Assembly (NCBI GenBank): GCA_009780695.1 | Contig: WQZN01000003.1 | Coordinates: 298,245-362,244, forward strand | DNA length: 64,000 nucleotides | Reading direction: 5' to 3' | Source of the DNA: Microbacteriaceae bacterium | GTDB lineage: Bacteria; Actinomycetota; Actinomycetes; Actinomycetales; Microbacteriaceae | In this document: positions 32,570 to 40,901 of the stretch, piece after piece | How positions within the stretch are numbered: the first letter of the stretch is position 1 | How the letters are laid out: each line of letters begins with the position of its first letter | Made by a program: the position numbers and the translations under genes | Notes under the pieces: generated by a model | What the model saw: the letters and a program-made list of their open reading frames with translations, nothing else | What the model was told of the DNA's origin: nothing | The model's database searches: none

Positions 32570-33421
32570 GTGGACACGCTCGCGCTGGATGACGGACGAC
32601 TGGTCGAGCTGGGTGATCGCACCCCGGGCGGTTCGAAGAACGAGACCCGGTTCGGTCGGCTCGGCGAGCAACCCGTCGTCGTGAAGATCCAGCGTTCCCA
32701 CGGCAGGGTGCAGGAGGAGCGGCAGGCCCTCGAATATCTGATCTCCGCGGGCGTTCGCGTGCCGCGCGTCGTGGGGTCGGGCATGACGTCGAGCGGTGAG
32801 CCGATCCTCGTCATCTCTCGCGAAGGAGGAAGTTTCGCGCGGACCCCGGCGGGGTGGCGACGATTCGGGCGCGACCTCGCGGCACTCGAGAGCGTCGATG
32901 TCTCCGACAGCCCGTTCCGGTGCGTTCCCATGCGGGAGTTCGTCGACGACCACCGGGAACGCTTGGCGATCGTGCGAGCGCTGCTCGACGCGGAGCTCGC
33001 GGATGCGATCGCCGACGCGCTCAGACGGGTCGAGGGCGAGGAGCGACTGGCGCTCACCCACGGCGACCCCGGCACCGGCAACTATCTCGACACCGGCGAT
33101 GACGCACACCCCGGGGTGCTGCTGGACTGGGAGACGGCATCCGTCTCGCCGTTCGGCCTCGACCTCGGCCGCGCGGCCTTCATCGGTCTGCTGGACCTCG
33201 GGCGGAGTGGAACCCCAGAAGATCTCGCGGCCGCGGTCATCCACGGGTACCGCGAGCGATCCGTCCCCGCGGCGGGGATGAGCACGGATCTCTTGAACTC
33301 CTGGGTCGCCGTCGCCGGGCTGCAGTTCATCCATGGCCGGCATCTTCACCCGCTCGTCACGGAACGCACGCCGCAGGTCGCGGCGAGTGTCCTCCGGGCC
33401 CGCCTTTCCGCCACGGGCTGA
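32570..33421 (+). CDS. Aminoglycoside phosphotransferase (APH)-family kinase
   Basis: 283 residues from GTG 32570; the frame is open to an ATG at 32510, which overlaps the previous gene and looks less likely. The kinase lysine is in VVVKIQ, the Brenner motif is HGDPGTGNYL near residue 165, and the DWE metal motif (LLDWETA) is near 185. APH relatives phosphorylate drugs, choline or homoserine; the substrate cannot be assigned. Codon use is similar to its neighbours. Confidence 0.82.
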   Translation: MDTLALDDGRLVELGDRTPGGSKNETRFGRLGEQPVVVKIQRSHGRVQEERQALEYLISAGVRVPRVVGSGMTSSGEPILVISREGGSFARTPAGWRRFGRDLAALESVDVSDSPFRCVPMREFVDDHRERLAIVRALLDAELADAIADALRRVEGEERLALTHGDPGTGNYLDTGDDAHPGVLLDWETASVSPFGLDLGRAAFIGLLDLGRSGTPEDLAAAVIHGYRERSVPAAGMSTDLLNSWVAVAGLQFIHGRHLHPLVTERTPQVAASVLRARLSATG

Positions 33422-33460
33422 CACGCTCGTCAGCGTGTCGGCGAGATGCCGGCGCGCAGA

Positions 33461-33667
33461 TCAGGACCAGTGCGTGCGCGATGGGAAGAAGATCGCCTCG
33501 ATCGGCTTCCCGAAGAGGCCTGCGATGCGGAACGCCAGGGGCAGCGACGGGTCGTACTTGCCCGCCTCGAGCGCGACGATCGTCTGGCGTGAGACGCCGA
33601 GGTGCTCGCCGAGCGCGGCTTGCGTCCACCCGCGCTGCTCGCGCTCGGAGCGGATGAGGTTCTCCAT
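33461..33667 (-). CDS. Xre-family regulator (short, DUF2178-partner type)
   Basis: 68 residues, a single HTH: RSEREQRGWTQAALGEHLGVSRQTIVALEAGKYDPSL with C-terminal FGKPIEAIFF. This is the compact Xre class that regulates an adjacent small membrane protein. The start ATG 33667 shares its A with the TGA of the upstream membrane-protein gene. Confidence 0.9.
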   Translation of the reverse strand: MENLIRSEREQRGWTQAALGEHLGVSRQTIVALEAGKYDPSLPLAFRIAGLFGKPIEAIFFPSRTHWS

Positions 33668-34083
33668 CAGTTCCGGGCCGCGCCGGTCAGCGCGCTCGTG
33701 AACGCCCAGGCGGTCACGCCGATCAGGCTGAGGAGGGCGGGGCTGTCCGGCGCCCGGAACCCGGCCTCGCTGAACGCGTTCATGGCGATCGAGGCGACGA
33801 TCATGGTGGCGAAGCCGACGGCGAGGCCCGGGATCTGAAGCTTGATCTGGTATTCGTCGAGCTGGCGGATGCGTGCGGTCATCGCGACGACCAACCAGGC
33901 CACGGCGAGGAGCGGGAGCAGGGCGAGCGTGAGGCGCAGGGGAGCCGGCCCGTGCTGACCCCATTGGTAGAGCGCGAAATAGGCGAGATAGAACGCGCCG
34001 GCCCCGATCCACACGCGCGTGCGGAAGACGCGTCGGCGGCGCAGCTCGGTGGGCGCCTCCTCCGTGTCAAGTTTGCTTGTCAT
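33667..34083 (-). CDS. Membrane protein coupled to Xre regulator
   Basis: 138 residues from ATG 34083 with four hydrophobic segments (about 23-40, 51-69, 85-102, 115-133) in two pairs, as in DUF2178/DUF6442-like partners of short Xre regulators. Function unknown; such pairs are thought to be membrane-state responsive. One of two operator dyads overlaps its first codons, implying autoregulation. Confidence 0.8.
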   Translation of the reverse strand: MTSKLDTEEAPTELRRRRVFRTRVWIGAGAFYLAYFALYQWGQHGPAPLRLTLALLPLLAVAWLVVAMTARIRQLDEYQIKLQIPGLAVGFATMIVASIAMNAFSEAGFRAPDSPALLSLIGVTAWAFTSALTGAARN

Positions 34084-34130
34084 GCGGCGACTGTAGGTCG
34101 GGCATCCCGGGATGTCAAGGGTGCTTGACA
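34065..34130. promoter_or_regulatory. Twin TGTCAAG operators of Xre pair
   Basis: TGTCAAGGGTGCTTGACA (34113-34130, perfect) and TGTCAAGTTTGCTTGTCA (34065-34082, one mismatch), 48 bp apart. The second lies inside codons 1-7 of the membrane-protein gene, so a bound repressor would flank the start. Confidence 0.8.
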
Positions 34131-34245
34131 TGCACATCGCCTCGGTGTCGCCAGGGCAACGCCGGCCGCACGAGCCCGTGCCGATGTCGGAGGTCGGTTG
34201 TAACGTCCCAATCGGGTCCGGAAGCACGTGAACGAAGGGGTTGGC

Positions 34246-34797
34246 ATGTCGACTGTGAATGGGCGCACGAACACGGCGCTGCTGGTCGTGGATGTGCAGA
34301 ACGGCGTCGTCGACGGCGCCTACGAGCGCGATGCCGTGGTCGCCCGCATCGCGGCGCTCGTCGACCGGGCGCGTGCGGCCGAGGTGCCGGTCGTGTGGGT
34401 GCAGCACAACGACTCCGAGCTGGTCAAGGGGGCGGCGGCCTGGGCGCTCGTTCCCGAGTTGGTGCCGGCCGAGGGCGAGGCCCGGGTCGACAAGCAGCAC
34501 GGCGACGCATTCGAGGGCACCGACCTCGAGCAGGTCCTGGCCGAGCGGGGCGTGGGCGCTCTCGTCGTCGCGGGCGCCGAGACCGATGCGTGCATCCGCT
34601 CGACGATCCACGGCGCCTTCGCGCGCGGCTACGACACCACCCTGGTCGGCGACGCGCACACCGCCGGCGACAAGACCGCCTGGGGCGCCCCGCCAGTCGA
34701 CCAGGTGATCGCGCACACGAACCTGTACTGGCGGTTCCAGTCCGCACCGGGCAAGCAGGCGGCGGTCGTCACGACCGATGAGGTCGCCTTCTCCTGA
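34246..34797 (+). CDS. Isochorismatase-family cysteine hydrolase
   Basis: 183 residues from ATG 34246 with GAAGGGG upstream. The Asp-Lys-Cys triad is present: Asp in LLVVDVQNG (near residue 14), Lys in RVDKQHGDAF (near 82) and Cys in GAETDACIRST (near 113). Nicotinamidase-like subgroup; the exact amide or ester substrate is unknown. No operon partner. Confidence 0.9.
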   Translation: MSTVNGRTNTALLVVDVQNGVVDGAYERDAVVARIAALVDRARAAEVPVVWVQHNDSELVKGAAAWALVPELVPAEGEARVDKQHGDAFEGTDLEQVLAERGVGALVVAGAETDACIRSTIHGAFARGYDTTLVGDAHTAGDKTAWGAPPVDQVIAHTNLYWRFQSAPGKQAAVVTTDEVAFS

Positions 34798-34847
34798 GTT
34801 CTGCGCAGACCGCTGCTCGCAGCCCCAGGCGTCCATAGACTCGCCGC

Positions 34848-35216
34848 ATGGAACTGGGGCAGGTTGCGGTGCACGCGGACGATCTCGACCGCGCGCGGGC
34901 GTTCTACGAGCTGTTGACGGGCACGAAGCCGACGGGGTTCTTCGACCCACCGGGCCTGCTGTTCTTCCAGCTCGGCGGGGTGCGGCTGCTGCTCGATCGC
35001 GCGGCGCCGCCCTCGCTCATCTATCTGAAGGCGCCTGACATCTTCGCGACCGTCGAGCGCCTGCGGGGCGCCGGGGTGACGATCGAGAGCGAGCCGCGCG
35101 TGATCTTCGAGCACACCGACGCGAGCCTCGGGCCGGTCGGCACCGCCGAATGGCAGGCCTTCGTCCGCGACTCGGAGGGCAATCTGGTCGGTCTCGTCGA
35201 GCACCGCGACAGCTGA
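34848..35216 (+). CDS. VOC-superfamily protein
   Basis: 122 residues. Paired beta-alpha-beta modules (QVAVHADDLDRARAFYELLTG ... FVRDSEGNLVGLVEH). The C-terminal E-G-N-x-V-G-L-x-E and N-terminal His are consistent with a metal site. Start ATG 34848, preceded by a poor ribosome-binding site. Role unknown; stand-alone gene. Confidence 0.85.
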   Translation: MELGQVAVHADDLDRARAFYELLTGTKPTGFFDPPGLLFFQLGGVRLLLDRAAPPSLIYLKAPDIFATVERLRGAGVTIESEPRVIFEHTDASLGPVGTAEWQAFVRDSEGNLVGLVEHRDS

Positions 35217-35248
35217 CGAGGCCCTGCCCGATCACCGGTGGAACCGCG

Positions 35249-35971
35249 TCACGTGCCCGGCACGACGAGCCCGCGCTCGTAGGCCAGGATCACCGCCTGG
35301 GCGCGGTCGCGCAGTCCGAGCTTCGCGAAGATCCGGCTGACGTGCGTCTTCACGGTCTGCTCGGCCAGGAACAGGGTGCGCGCGATCTCCGTGTTCGACA
35401 GCCCCTGCGCGACCAGCACGAGGATCTCGTTCTCGCGCGCGGTCAGCTCCTCGAGCTCGGCGCGCGGGGGCGGCGCGGCGGCCGAGCCCGCGGCGGCCGC
35501 GGATGCCCCGCCACCCGCCCCATGGGCGAACCGCTCGATGAGCAGCCGCGTGAGCCGCGGCGACAGCAGGCCCTCCCCGCCGGCGACGACGCGCACCGCG
35601 TGCACCAGGTCGGCCGGCAGGGCATCCTTCAGCAGGAATCCGCTCGCACCCGCTTGCAGTGCCTGGAACACGTAGTCGTCGATGTCGAACGTCGTGAGCA
35701 TGAGCACGCGCGTCGGCAGCCCCGACGCGACGAGGGCGGCGGTCGCGTCGATGCCGTTCTGCACGGGCATGCGCACGTCCATCAGCACGACGTCCGGCCG
35801 CAGCGCGGTCGCGAGCCGCACCGCCTCGGCGCCGTCGGCCGCCTGGCCGACGACCGTGATGTCGGGCTGCGCGCCGAGCAGGGCGGCGAAGCCTGCGCGC
35901 ACCATCGCCTGGTCGTCGGCGATGACGATGCGGATGCCGGCGCCGGGCATCCCCGGGTCGACCGCGCTCAC
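35249..35971 (-). CDS. NarL/FixJ-type response regulator
   Basis: 240 residues. Receiver domain with acidic pair in IADDQAM, phospho-acceptor Asp in VLMDVRMP and Lys in FLLKDALP. An Ala-rich linker is followed by a LuxR HTH (LTARENEILVLVAQGLSNTEIA ... VKTHVSRIFAKL). It overlaps the kinase stop by four bases. Partner of the adjacent histidine kinase. Confidence 0.93.
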   Translation of the reverse strand: MSAVDPGMPGAGIRIVIADDQAMVRAGFAALLGAQPDITVVGQAADGAEAVRLATALRPDVVLMDVRMPVQNGIDATAALVASGLPTRVLMLTTFDIDDYVFQALQAGASGFLLKDALPADLVHAVRVVAGGEGLLSPRLTRLLIERFAHGAGGGASAAAAGSAAAPPPRAELEELTARENEILVLVAQGLSNTEIARTLFLAEQTVKTHVSRIFAKLGLRDRAQAVILAYERGLVVPGT

Positions 35972-37455
35972 GACGCGCCCCCGGCGGTCGCGGGCAGCAC
36001 GGCGTCCACCCGGTAGCCGCCGCCGGGCATCGGCCCGTACTCGACGCTGCCGCCGACCGCCGCCGCGCGCTCGCGCATGCCCTGCAGGCCGAAGCCGGCG
36101 CCGGCGAGCTGGCCGGTCGACGCCCGCACGGTGCGGGTCGGCGCGACGTTGACCACCGCGACCTCGAGCATGCGCGAGTCGCGCTCGAGCTGCACCGTGA
36201 TCGCCGCGCCGGGCGCGTGCCGCAGCGCGTTGCTCAGGCCCTCCTGCACGATGCGGTAGGCGGCGAGGCCGACGACGTCGTCGACGGGATGCCCGAGCGC
36301 CTCGCCCGGCTGGAACAGGATCTCGGCACCCGCCGCGCGCGCCTGCTCGATGAGTGCCGGCAGCTGCGCGAGCCCCGGCTGCGGCTCGAGCACGACCGTG
36401 GGCGAGGTCGCGCCGCGGCCGGCGGGGATGCCAGAGCCGGCGACGCCGAGCACCTCCGTCGGCTTCGTGTCGCGCGCGGGGGAGCGCGGCGGCGCGGCGG
36501 CCCCCGCCGATGCCGGGCCGGCGCCCGTGACATCCTCGACGCCCTCATCGGAGCGCAGCACTCCGAGCAGTCGTCGCATCTCGGCGAGCGTGGTGCGGGT
36601 CTGCGCGGCGATCTGCTCGAACTCGGCGACGACCTCGGCGGGCAGCCCGGGGTGCCGGTAGGGCGCGCTCGTGGCCTGCACGTTGAGGATCGACATGCCG
36701 TGCGCGACCACGTCGTGCAGCTCGCGCGCGATGCGGGCCCGCTCGTCGAGCACCTGCCGCCGCTCGCGCTCGGCCGAACTCGTCGAGCGCTCGGTCACGA
36801 GCTGTGCGCGCGTGCGCTGCAGCTGCCGCACGACCACAGCCGCGGCGAGCACGAACACGGCGATGTTCGCGAACACGATCACGTTGGTCATCGACGCGCC
36901 GAGATCGCGGTGCGAGATGAAGACGAAGGCGACGAGCACGGATGCCACGCAGCTCGCCGCCCATGCGGCCAGCGACCACCACCAGGTGTCCTTCCACGCG
37001 ACGACGGCGAGCACGAGCGACTGCGTGATCAGGGGCGCGACGGCCCACGGCCACGGCGCCCCCGTGCCGCCGGTCGACAGCAGCATCAGCACGAGCACCG
37101 CGACGACCGCGAGCACGGATGCCTCGCGCGGCCGCCACACGGCCAGTGCGAGCGCCCCGACGTGCGCGGCCACGACGACGAAGACGATCTCGACGGGCAC
37201 GCGGTACAGCCCGACCGACAGCGGCACCTCGACCGCATAGAGCCCGGCCGCGATGAGGCCGAGGACGACCCAGAAGACGGTGGTGCGGGCGCGCGGGGAC
37301 AGCGGGCGGCGCGAGCGAGCGGGGGATGCCGCGGCCGGCTCGACCCGCTCGGTGGGCGCGGGCGCGGGGGCGGGTGCGGCGGTCGCGGGCATGGTGGTCG
37401 CCGCCGCGGGAGCCGCGTCATCCGTCTTGCGTCGCCGCGAGCGCAGCCAGGCCAT
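35968..37455 (-). CDS. HisKA_3-type sensor histidine kinase
   Basis: 495 residues from ATG 37455. A cytoplasmic Ala/Pro-rich start is followed by five or six membrane helices (about 60-225). The DHp segment has the phospho-His in ARIARELHDVVAHG, and the HATPase_c domain has N-box ALRHAPG and GFGLQGMRER. An unusual Pro/Ala-rich insert of about 60 residues (near 325-385) separates DHp from the ATPase domain. DesK/NarX-like signalling; the stimulus is unknown. Confidence 0.92.
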   Translation of the reverse strand: MAWLRSRRRKTDDAAPAAATTMPATAAPAPAPAPTERVEPAAASPARSRRPLSPRARTTVFWVVLGLIAAGLYAVEVPLSVGLYRVPVEIVFVVVAAHVGALALAVWRPREASVLAVVAVLVLMLLSTGGTGAPWPWAVAPLITQSLVLAVVAWKDTWWWSLAAWAASCVASVLVAFVFISHRDLGASMTNVIVFANIAVFVLAAAVVVRQLQRTRAQLVTERSTSSAERERRQVLDERARIARELHDVVAHGMSILNVQATSAPYRHPGLPAEVVAEFEQIAAQTRTTLAEMRRLLGVLRSDEGVEDVTGAGPASAGAAAPPRSPARDTKPTEVLGVAGSGIPAGRGATSPTVVLEPQPGLAQLPALIEQARAAGAEILFQPGEALGHPVDDVVGLAAYRIVQEGLSNALRHAPGAAITVQLERDSRMLEVAVVNVAPTRTVRASTGQLAGAGFGLQGMRERAAAVGGSVEYGPMPGGGYRVDAVLPATAGGAS

Positions 37456-37594
37456 CTCGCCCCCTTCCACGCCCACCGTGCCACAACCCGCGCGCGGGTG
37501 CCGTGCGCGGGCCGGGAATCCGATACCGCAGTAGGGGGTCGAACGCGACTGCAGCGTGACGACCGGGCGCGAGTCGATCCGTAACTTCGAGGTC

Positions 37595-38323
37595 ATGGAC
37601 ACGATCGGGCACCTCATCGCCGCCGCCGCAGCCTCGCCCTGGGCGCTCGCACTCGTCGCACTCGTGCTGGTCGTCGACGGGTTCTTCCCGTTCGTGCCGG
37701 GGGAGACGCTCGTCGTCGCGACCTCGGCCGCGATCGGCGTCGCGGGCGGCAACCCGTGGCTCGTGCCCCTGGTGGCCGTGCCGGCCGCGCTCGCGGGGGA
37801 TCTGATCGCCTACCACCTGGGCCGCCGATTCGGCCTCGACCGCTGGGCCTCGCGCCGCAACGGGCGCATCGCCCGCGCGTTCGCCCTCGCGCGGCGCCGC
37901 CTCGGCACGAGCCCGGCCTCGATCCTGCTGACCGCCAAGTTCGTGCCGGTCGTGCGGGTGGTCGTGTCGATGACGGCGGGGTCGGTGCGGATGCCGCTGC
38001 GCCGCTACCTGCCCCTGGCGGTCACCTCGATCACGCTCTACACCGGCCTGCACGTCGCCGTCGGCGCCCTGGTGGGCACCGCGGCAGGCGGCATCCTCGG
38101 CAACCCGCTCGTCGCCCTCGGCGTCTCGCTCGCCGTCGGGCTCGGAATCGGCGCCCTCGTCGACCGTGTCGCGAAGCGCCTCGCGGCGCGGGCCGAGCGC
38201 GGATCGGGCGAGGGTGCGGGAACGCAATCCGCGGTGCGGGAACCGGATCCGGCTCCCGGACAGCGGATCCGACACCCGGAACTGATCGGCGGCCTCGCCG
38301 TCGATCGCGTTGGCGCCCTCTGA
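37595..38323 (+). CDS. DedA/SNARE-associated membrane protein
   Basis: 242 residues from ATG 37595. FFPFVPGETLVVATSA, the loop G-DLIAYHLGRRFG and RFVPVVR-like AKFVPVVRVVVSMTAG are DedA hallmarks. DedA proteins flip polyprenyl phosphate or maintain membrane potential. The C-terminal tail (about residues 205-242) is encoded by a copy of the CGGATCC repeat and is not typical of the family, so the ancestral stop may have been lost. Confidence 0.88.
   Translation: MDTIGHLIAAAAASPWALALVALVLVVDGFFPFVPGETLVVATSAAIGVAGGNPWLVPLVAVPAALAGDLIAYHLGRRFGLDRWASRRNGRIARAFALARRRLGTSPASILLTAKFVPVVRVVVSMTAGSVRMPLRRYLPLAVTSITLYTGLHVAVGALVGTAAGGILGNPLVALGVSLAVGLGIGALVDRVAKRLAARAERGSGEGAGTQSAVREPDPAPGQRIRHPELIGGLAVDRVGAL
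38214..38282. repeat. CGGATCCGGCTCCCG repeat, locus 3 (in coding tail)
   Basis: Contains GTGCGGGAAC twice, one exact CGGATCCGGCTCCCG (38244-38258) and one variant CGGATCCGACACCCG (38264-38278). It lies within the 3' end of the dedA-like gene. Confidence 0.75.
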
Positions 38324-38336
38324 CGGCGGCTGTCCG

Positions 38337-38412
38337 CCGTCTAGTTCTCGGCGAGGATCGCGTGGAGGGTCGTGCGCGGCCGTCTAGTTCTCGGCGAGGA
38401 TTGCGTAGAGGG
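38337..38412. repeat. 33-bp tandem duplication of padR 3' end
   Basis: 38337-38369 and 38380-38412 match at 31 of 33 positions. Both would encode AILAEN plus stop on the minus strand. Only the second belongs to the intact padR frame; the first follows its stop. Confidence 0.85.
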
Positions 38413-39034
38413 CCTTCCGCAGCTCATCGATCTTGGCGGCGGCGTCCTTCCGCTGCTGCTCGGAGGCGACGAAGCGCAGCTGGTGGATGGCGCCCATGAG
38501 CTTGCCGATGGACTCGAACAGCTCGGTGTCGGCGCCGGAACGGGCGGGCGCGGCATCCCACGCGGCGGCCAGCTGCTCGGCGTGCTCGGCGACGTGCTCG
38601 CGCCCGGCGTCGGTCAGCGTGTACTCGGTCTTGCGGCCCTCGCCCGACGGGGCGATGAGGTCTTCGTCGACGAGCTGCTGCAGCGTCGGGTAGACCGAGC
38701 CGGGGCTCGGCACCCAGAGGCCGTCGGTCTTGTCGCCGATGCGCTTGATGAGCGCGTAGCCGCTCGCCGGCTCCTCCGCGATGAGCGAGAGCAGGGCGGC
38801 GCGGATGTCGCCGCGCGAGGCGCGGCGTCGGCCGCGGCCCCCGCGGGCGAAGTCGGCCGGGTCGAAGCTCGGGCCGAAGCCGCCGGGCCCGAAACCGCCG
38901 AAGCCGGGGCGCCCGCCGCGGCCGCGCGGGTCGTGGTGGTGCAGCTCGTCGTCGTGGGGGGCGCGGCCCGGGAACCCGCGGCGCCCGAACTCGTGGTGGT
39001 CGTGGTTGTGGTCGTGATGGTTGTCGAATCGCAT
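38384..39034 (-). CDS. PadR-family regulator with His/Gly-rich N-terminus
   Basis: 216 residues. A PadR wHTH spans about 72-150 (IRAALLSLIAEEPASGYALIKRIGD ... VYPTLQQLVDEDLI), followed by a C-terminal dimerisation helix. The first 65 residues are unusual: His clusters (HHDHNHDHHE, HHHDP) and Gly/Phe repeats, a possible metal-binding extension seen in some PadR proteins. A CGATATATCG operator-like dyad lies 45 bp upstream. No obvious exporter target is adjacent. Confidence 0.88.
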   Translation of the reverse strand: MRFDNHHDHNHDHHEFGRRGFPGRAPHDDELHHHDPRGRGGRPGFGGFGPGGFGPSFDPADFARGGRGRRRASRGDIRAALLSLIAEEPASGYALIKRIGDKTDGLWVPSPGSVYPTLQQLVDEDLIAPSGEGRKTEYTLTDAGREHVAEHAEQLAAAWDAAPARSGADTELFESIGKLMGAIHQLRFVASEQQRKDAAAKIDELRKALYAILAEN

Positions 39035-39076
39035 GATCGACCTTTCGTGAGAGGTCTTTGACCTTCAAAGACACGT

Positions 39077-39092
39077 TAACGATATATCGGTA
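39077..39092. promoter_or_regulatory. Candidate PadR operator
   Basis: TAACGATATATCGGTA, a dyad matching its complement at 14 of 16 positions with a perfect CGATATATCG core. It lies between divergent padR and SDR genes, in an AT-rich stretch suited to promoters. Confidence 0.6.
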
Positions 39093-39142
39093 ATCCTGAT
39101 TGTCAACCACGAATCCGACATCGCGGCGATTAAGGTGTGAGG

Positions 39143-40009
39143 ATGCCCCACCCCCACCCCCGCGCCCTCGGAACCCGTGCCCTCATCACCGGCGCGTCCA
39201 GCGGCATCGGCGCCGAGTTCGCGCGCCAGCTCGCCGCCGACGGCCTGGACCTGGTCCTCGTCGCCCGGAACCGCGCGCGTCTCGAGGCCTTCGCGGCCGA
39301 GCTGCGCACCGCCCATGACGTCGAGGTGGAGGTGCTGGCGCTCGACCTCCTGACGAAGGCGGGTGCGAAGGCCGCGGAGGCCCGCGTCGCGGCATCCGTC
39401 AATCGCATCGATCTGCTTGTGAACAACGCGGGCTTCGGGCTGCCGGGGCGCTTCGAGCAGAACTCGGTCGACGACGAGCTCGAGATGCTGTCGATCCTGG
39501 TCGAGGTGCCGCTGCGGCTCAGCCACGCTGCACTCACCCACATGCTTCCGAGCGGCGGCGGCACGATCATCAACATCGCCTCGGTGGCGGGCTACACGCC
39601 GCGGGGCACCTACAGCGCCGCGAAGGCGTGGCTGCTGAACTTCAGCCGCTGGGCGAACGTCGTCTACAAGCCGCGCGGCGTGCGGGTGACCGCCGTCGCG
39701 CCCGGCTTCACGCGCACTGAATTCCATGAGCGCATGGTTTCCGCTGCCCGCGGTGGGCCTCACGAACGGCTGGCGACGGATGCCCACGCCGTGGCCCCCG
39801 CGGTCGAGCGGCCCGAGGCGTCCGAGCTCGAGCGCGCCGTGCCCGACTTCCTCTGGCTGTCCGCGCCGGATGTCGTGCGCGCCGCCCTCATCGACACCCG
39901 GCGCGGGCGGGCGGTCTCGATTCCGAGCCTGCGCTACAAGTTCATCGTCGCGGCTGCGCAGCTCGTGCCCGACGCGCTCGCGGAACGCGTCGCGCGCCTC
40001 GGCCGCTAG
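39143..40009 (+). CDS. Short-chain dehydrogenase/reductase
   Basis: 288 residues. TGASSGIG, NNAGFG, catalytic Ser in IASVAGY and YSAAK are all present. Start at ATG 39143; a GTG at 39137 is also in frame. C-terminal YKFIVAAAQLVPD is typical of the acyl-/steroid-type SDR group with a membrane-associating tail. Substrate unknown. Confidence 0.88.
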   Translation: MPHPHPRALGTRALITGASSGIGAEFARQLAADGLDLVLVARNRARLEAFAAELRTAHDVEVEVLALDLLTKAGAKAAEARVAASVNRIDLLVNNAGFGLPGRFEQNSVDDELEMLSILVEVPLRLSHAALTHMLPSGGGTIINIASVAGYTPRGTYSAAKAWLLNFSRWANVVYKPRGVRVTAVAPGFTRTEFHERMVSAARGGPHERLATDAHAVAPAVERPEASELERAVPDFLWLSAPDVVRAALIDTRRGRAVSIPSLRYKFIVAAAQLVPDALAERVARLGR

Positions 40010-40036
40010 CTGCCGCGGCCTGCGGGGCTGCCCATC

Positions 40037-40108
40037 TTTCGCGCGTTGCGGAGTTCATCGCGCGCTATTGCCGCCCGCACGGCGCGGTGAGCTCCGCAAC
40101 GCGCGGAA
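40037..40108. repeat. 27-bp-arm inverted repeat with only G-U mismatches
   Basis: Arms 40037-40063 and 40082-40108 with an 18-nt loop. The three mismatches are all T-G, hence paired in RNA read from the plus strand. It lies between the convergent SDR and lipoprotein genes. Confidence 0.85.
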
Positions 40109-40132
40109 TTCCGCGGCCCGAGGCGGCGCGAC

Positions 40133-40774
40133 CTACTTCAGGTTCCCCATCACGTCGGTCGCGATCTGATAGCTGTCGCCGGGCTCGGCGAAGTACGCGG
40201 ACGAGATGACGACCCAGTAGCCGTTGGCGGTGAACACCTGCAGGGTGCCGACACCGTTCGCGACGGAGAAGTACGAGACCGTGCCGGCGGGCGCCCCGTC
40301 GACGGGCACCTGCTGCGCGCCGGCCGACGATGCGACCTCGCCGCTGAACTGGTCGAAGTTGTCGGCCGAGGGGTGCGCGACGCCGATCTCGATCGTGGTC
40401 TTGTCGGTCTCGCTCACCCAGCCGAACGCGACGCCCTTGAGCTGCACGAGCTGCGCCGCGGGCGACGTGGCGGCCGTCGAGTAGCTCGGGTCGGGCGCGA
40501 AGTTGGGGTTGTACGCGTAGACCTGCTGCGCCGTCCACACCTGGCCCTGGTTGAGGGCGACCGGCGTCGGCGTCGGGGTCGGCGTCGGGGTGGGGGTCGT
40601 GCCGTCGGTGGGGGCGGTCGTGCCCGAGGGCGCCGAGGTCGAGGCATCCGTCGCGGCCGTCGAGGTCGGCTTGGGGGAGCCGCCGCCGACCAGCGAGCAC
40701 CCGGCGAGCACGGCGATCGCGGCGCCGGCGAGCAGGGCGGACGAGAGGCGGAGGGCGGGGCGCGCGAGGGGCAT
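40133..40774 (-). CDS. Secreted lipoprotein, unknown function
   Basis: 213 residues. Lipoprotein signal with lipobox LAGC (Cys25), followed by a Ser/Thr/Pro linker with a TPTPTPTP run and a globular domain from about 75 (GQVWTAQQVYAYNP ... YFAEPGDSYQIATDVM). No family recognised. It is divergent from argS. Confidence 0.8.
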   Translation of the reverse strand: MPLARPALRLSSALLAGAAIAVLAGCSLVGGGSPKPTSTAATDASTSAPSGTTAPTDGTTPTPTPTPTPTPVALNQGQVWTAQQVYAYNPNFAPDPSYSTAATSPAAQLVQLKGVAFGWVSETDKTTIEIGVAHPSADNFDQFSGEVASSAGAQQVPVDGAPAGTVSYFSVANGVGTLQVFTANGYWVVISSAYFAEPGDSYQIATDVMGNLK

Positions 40775-40901
40775 TGGTCAGGCTTTCCGTCGATGATTCC
40801 TCGTACGAGCAGGGGGTCTCGGCGAGGGACTTCTCGCGAGCCTATCAACGGGGATATGCCTCTCAGGGGTGGCGCGGAGCCCTCCCATAGAATCGTTATT
40901 C

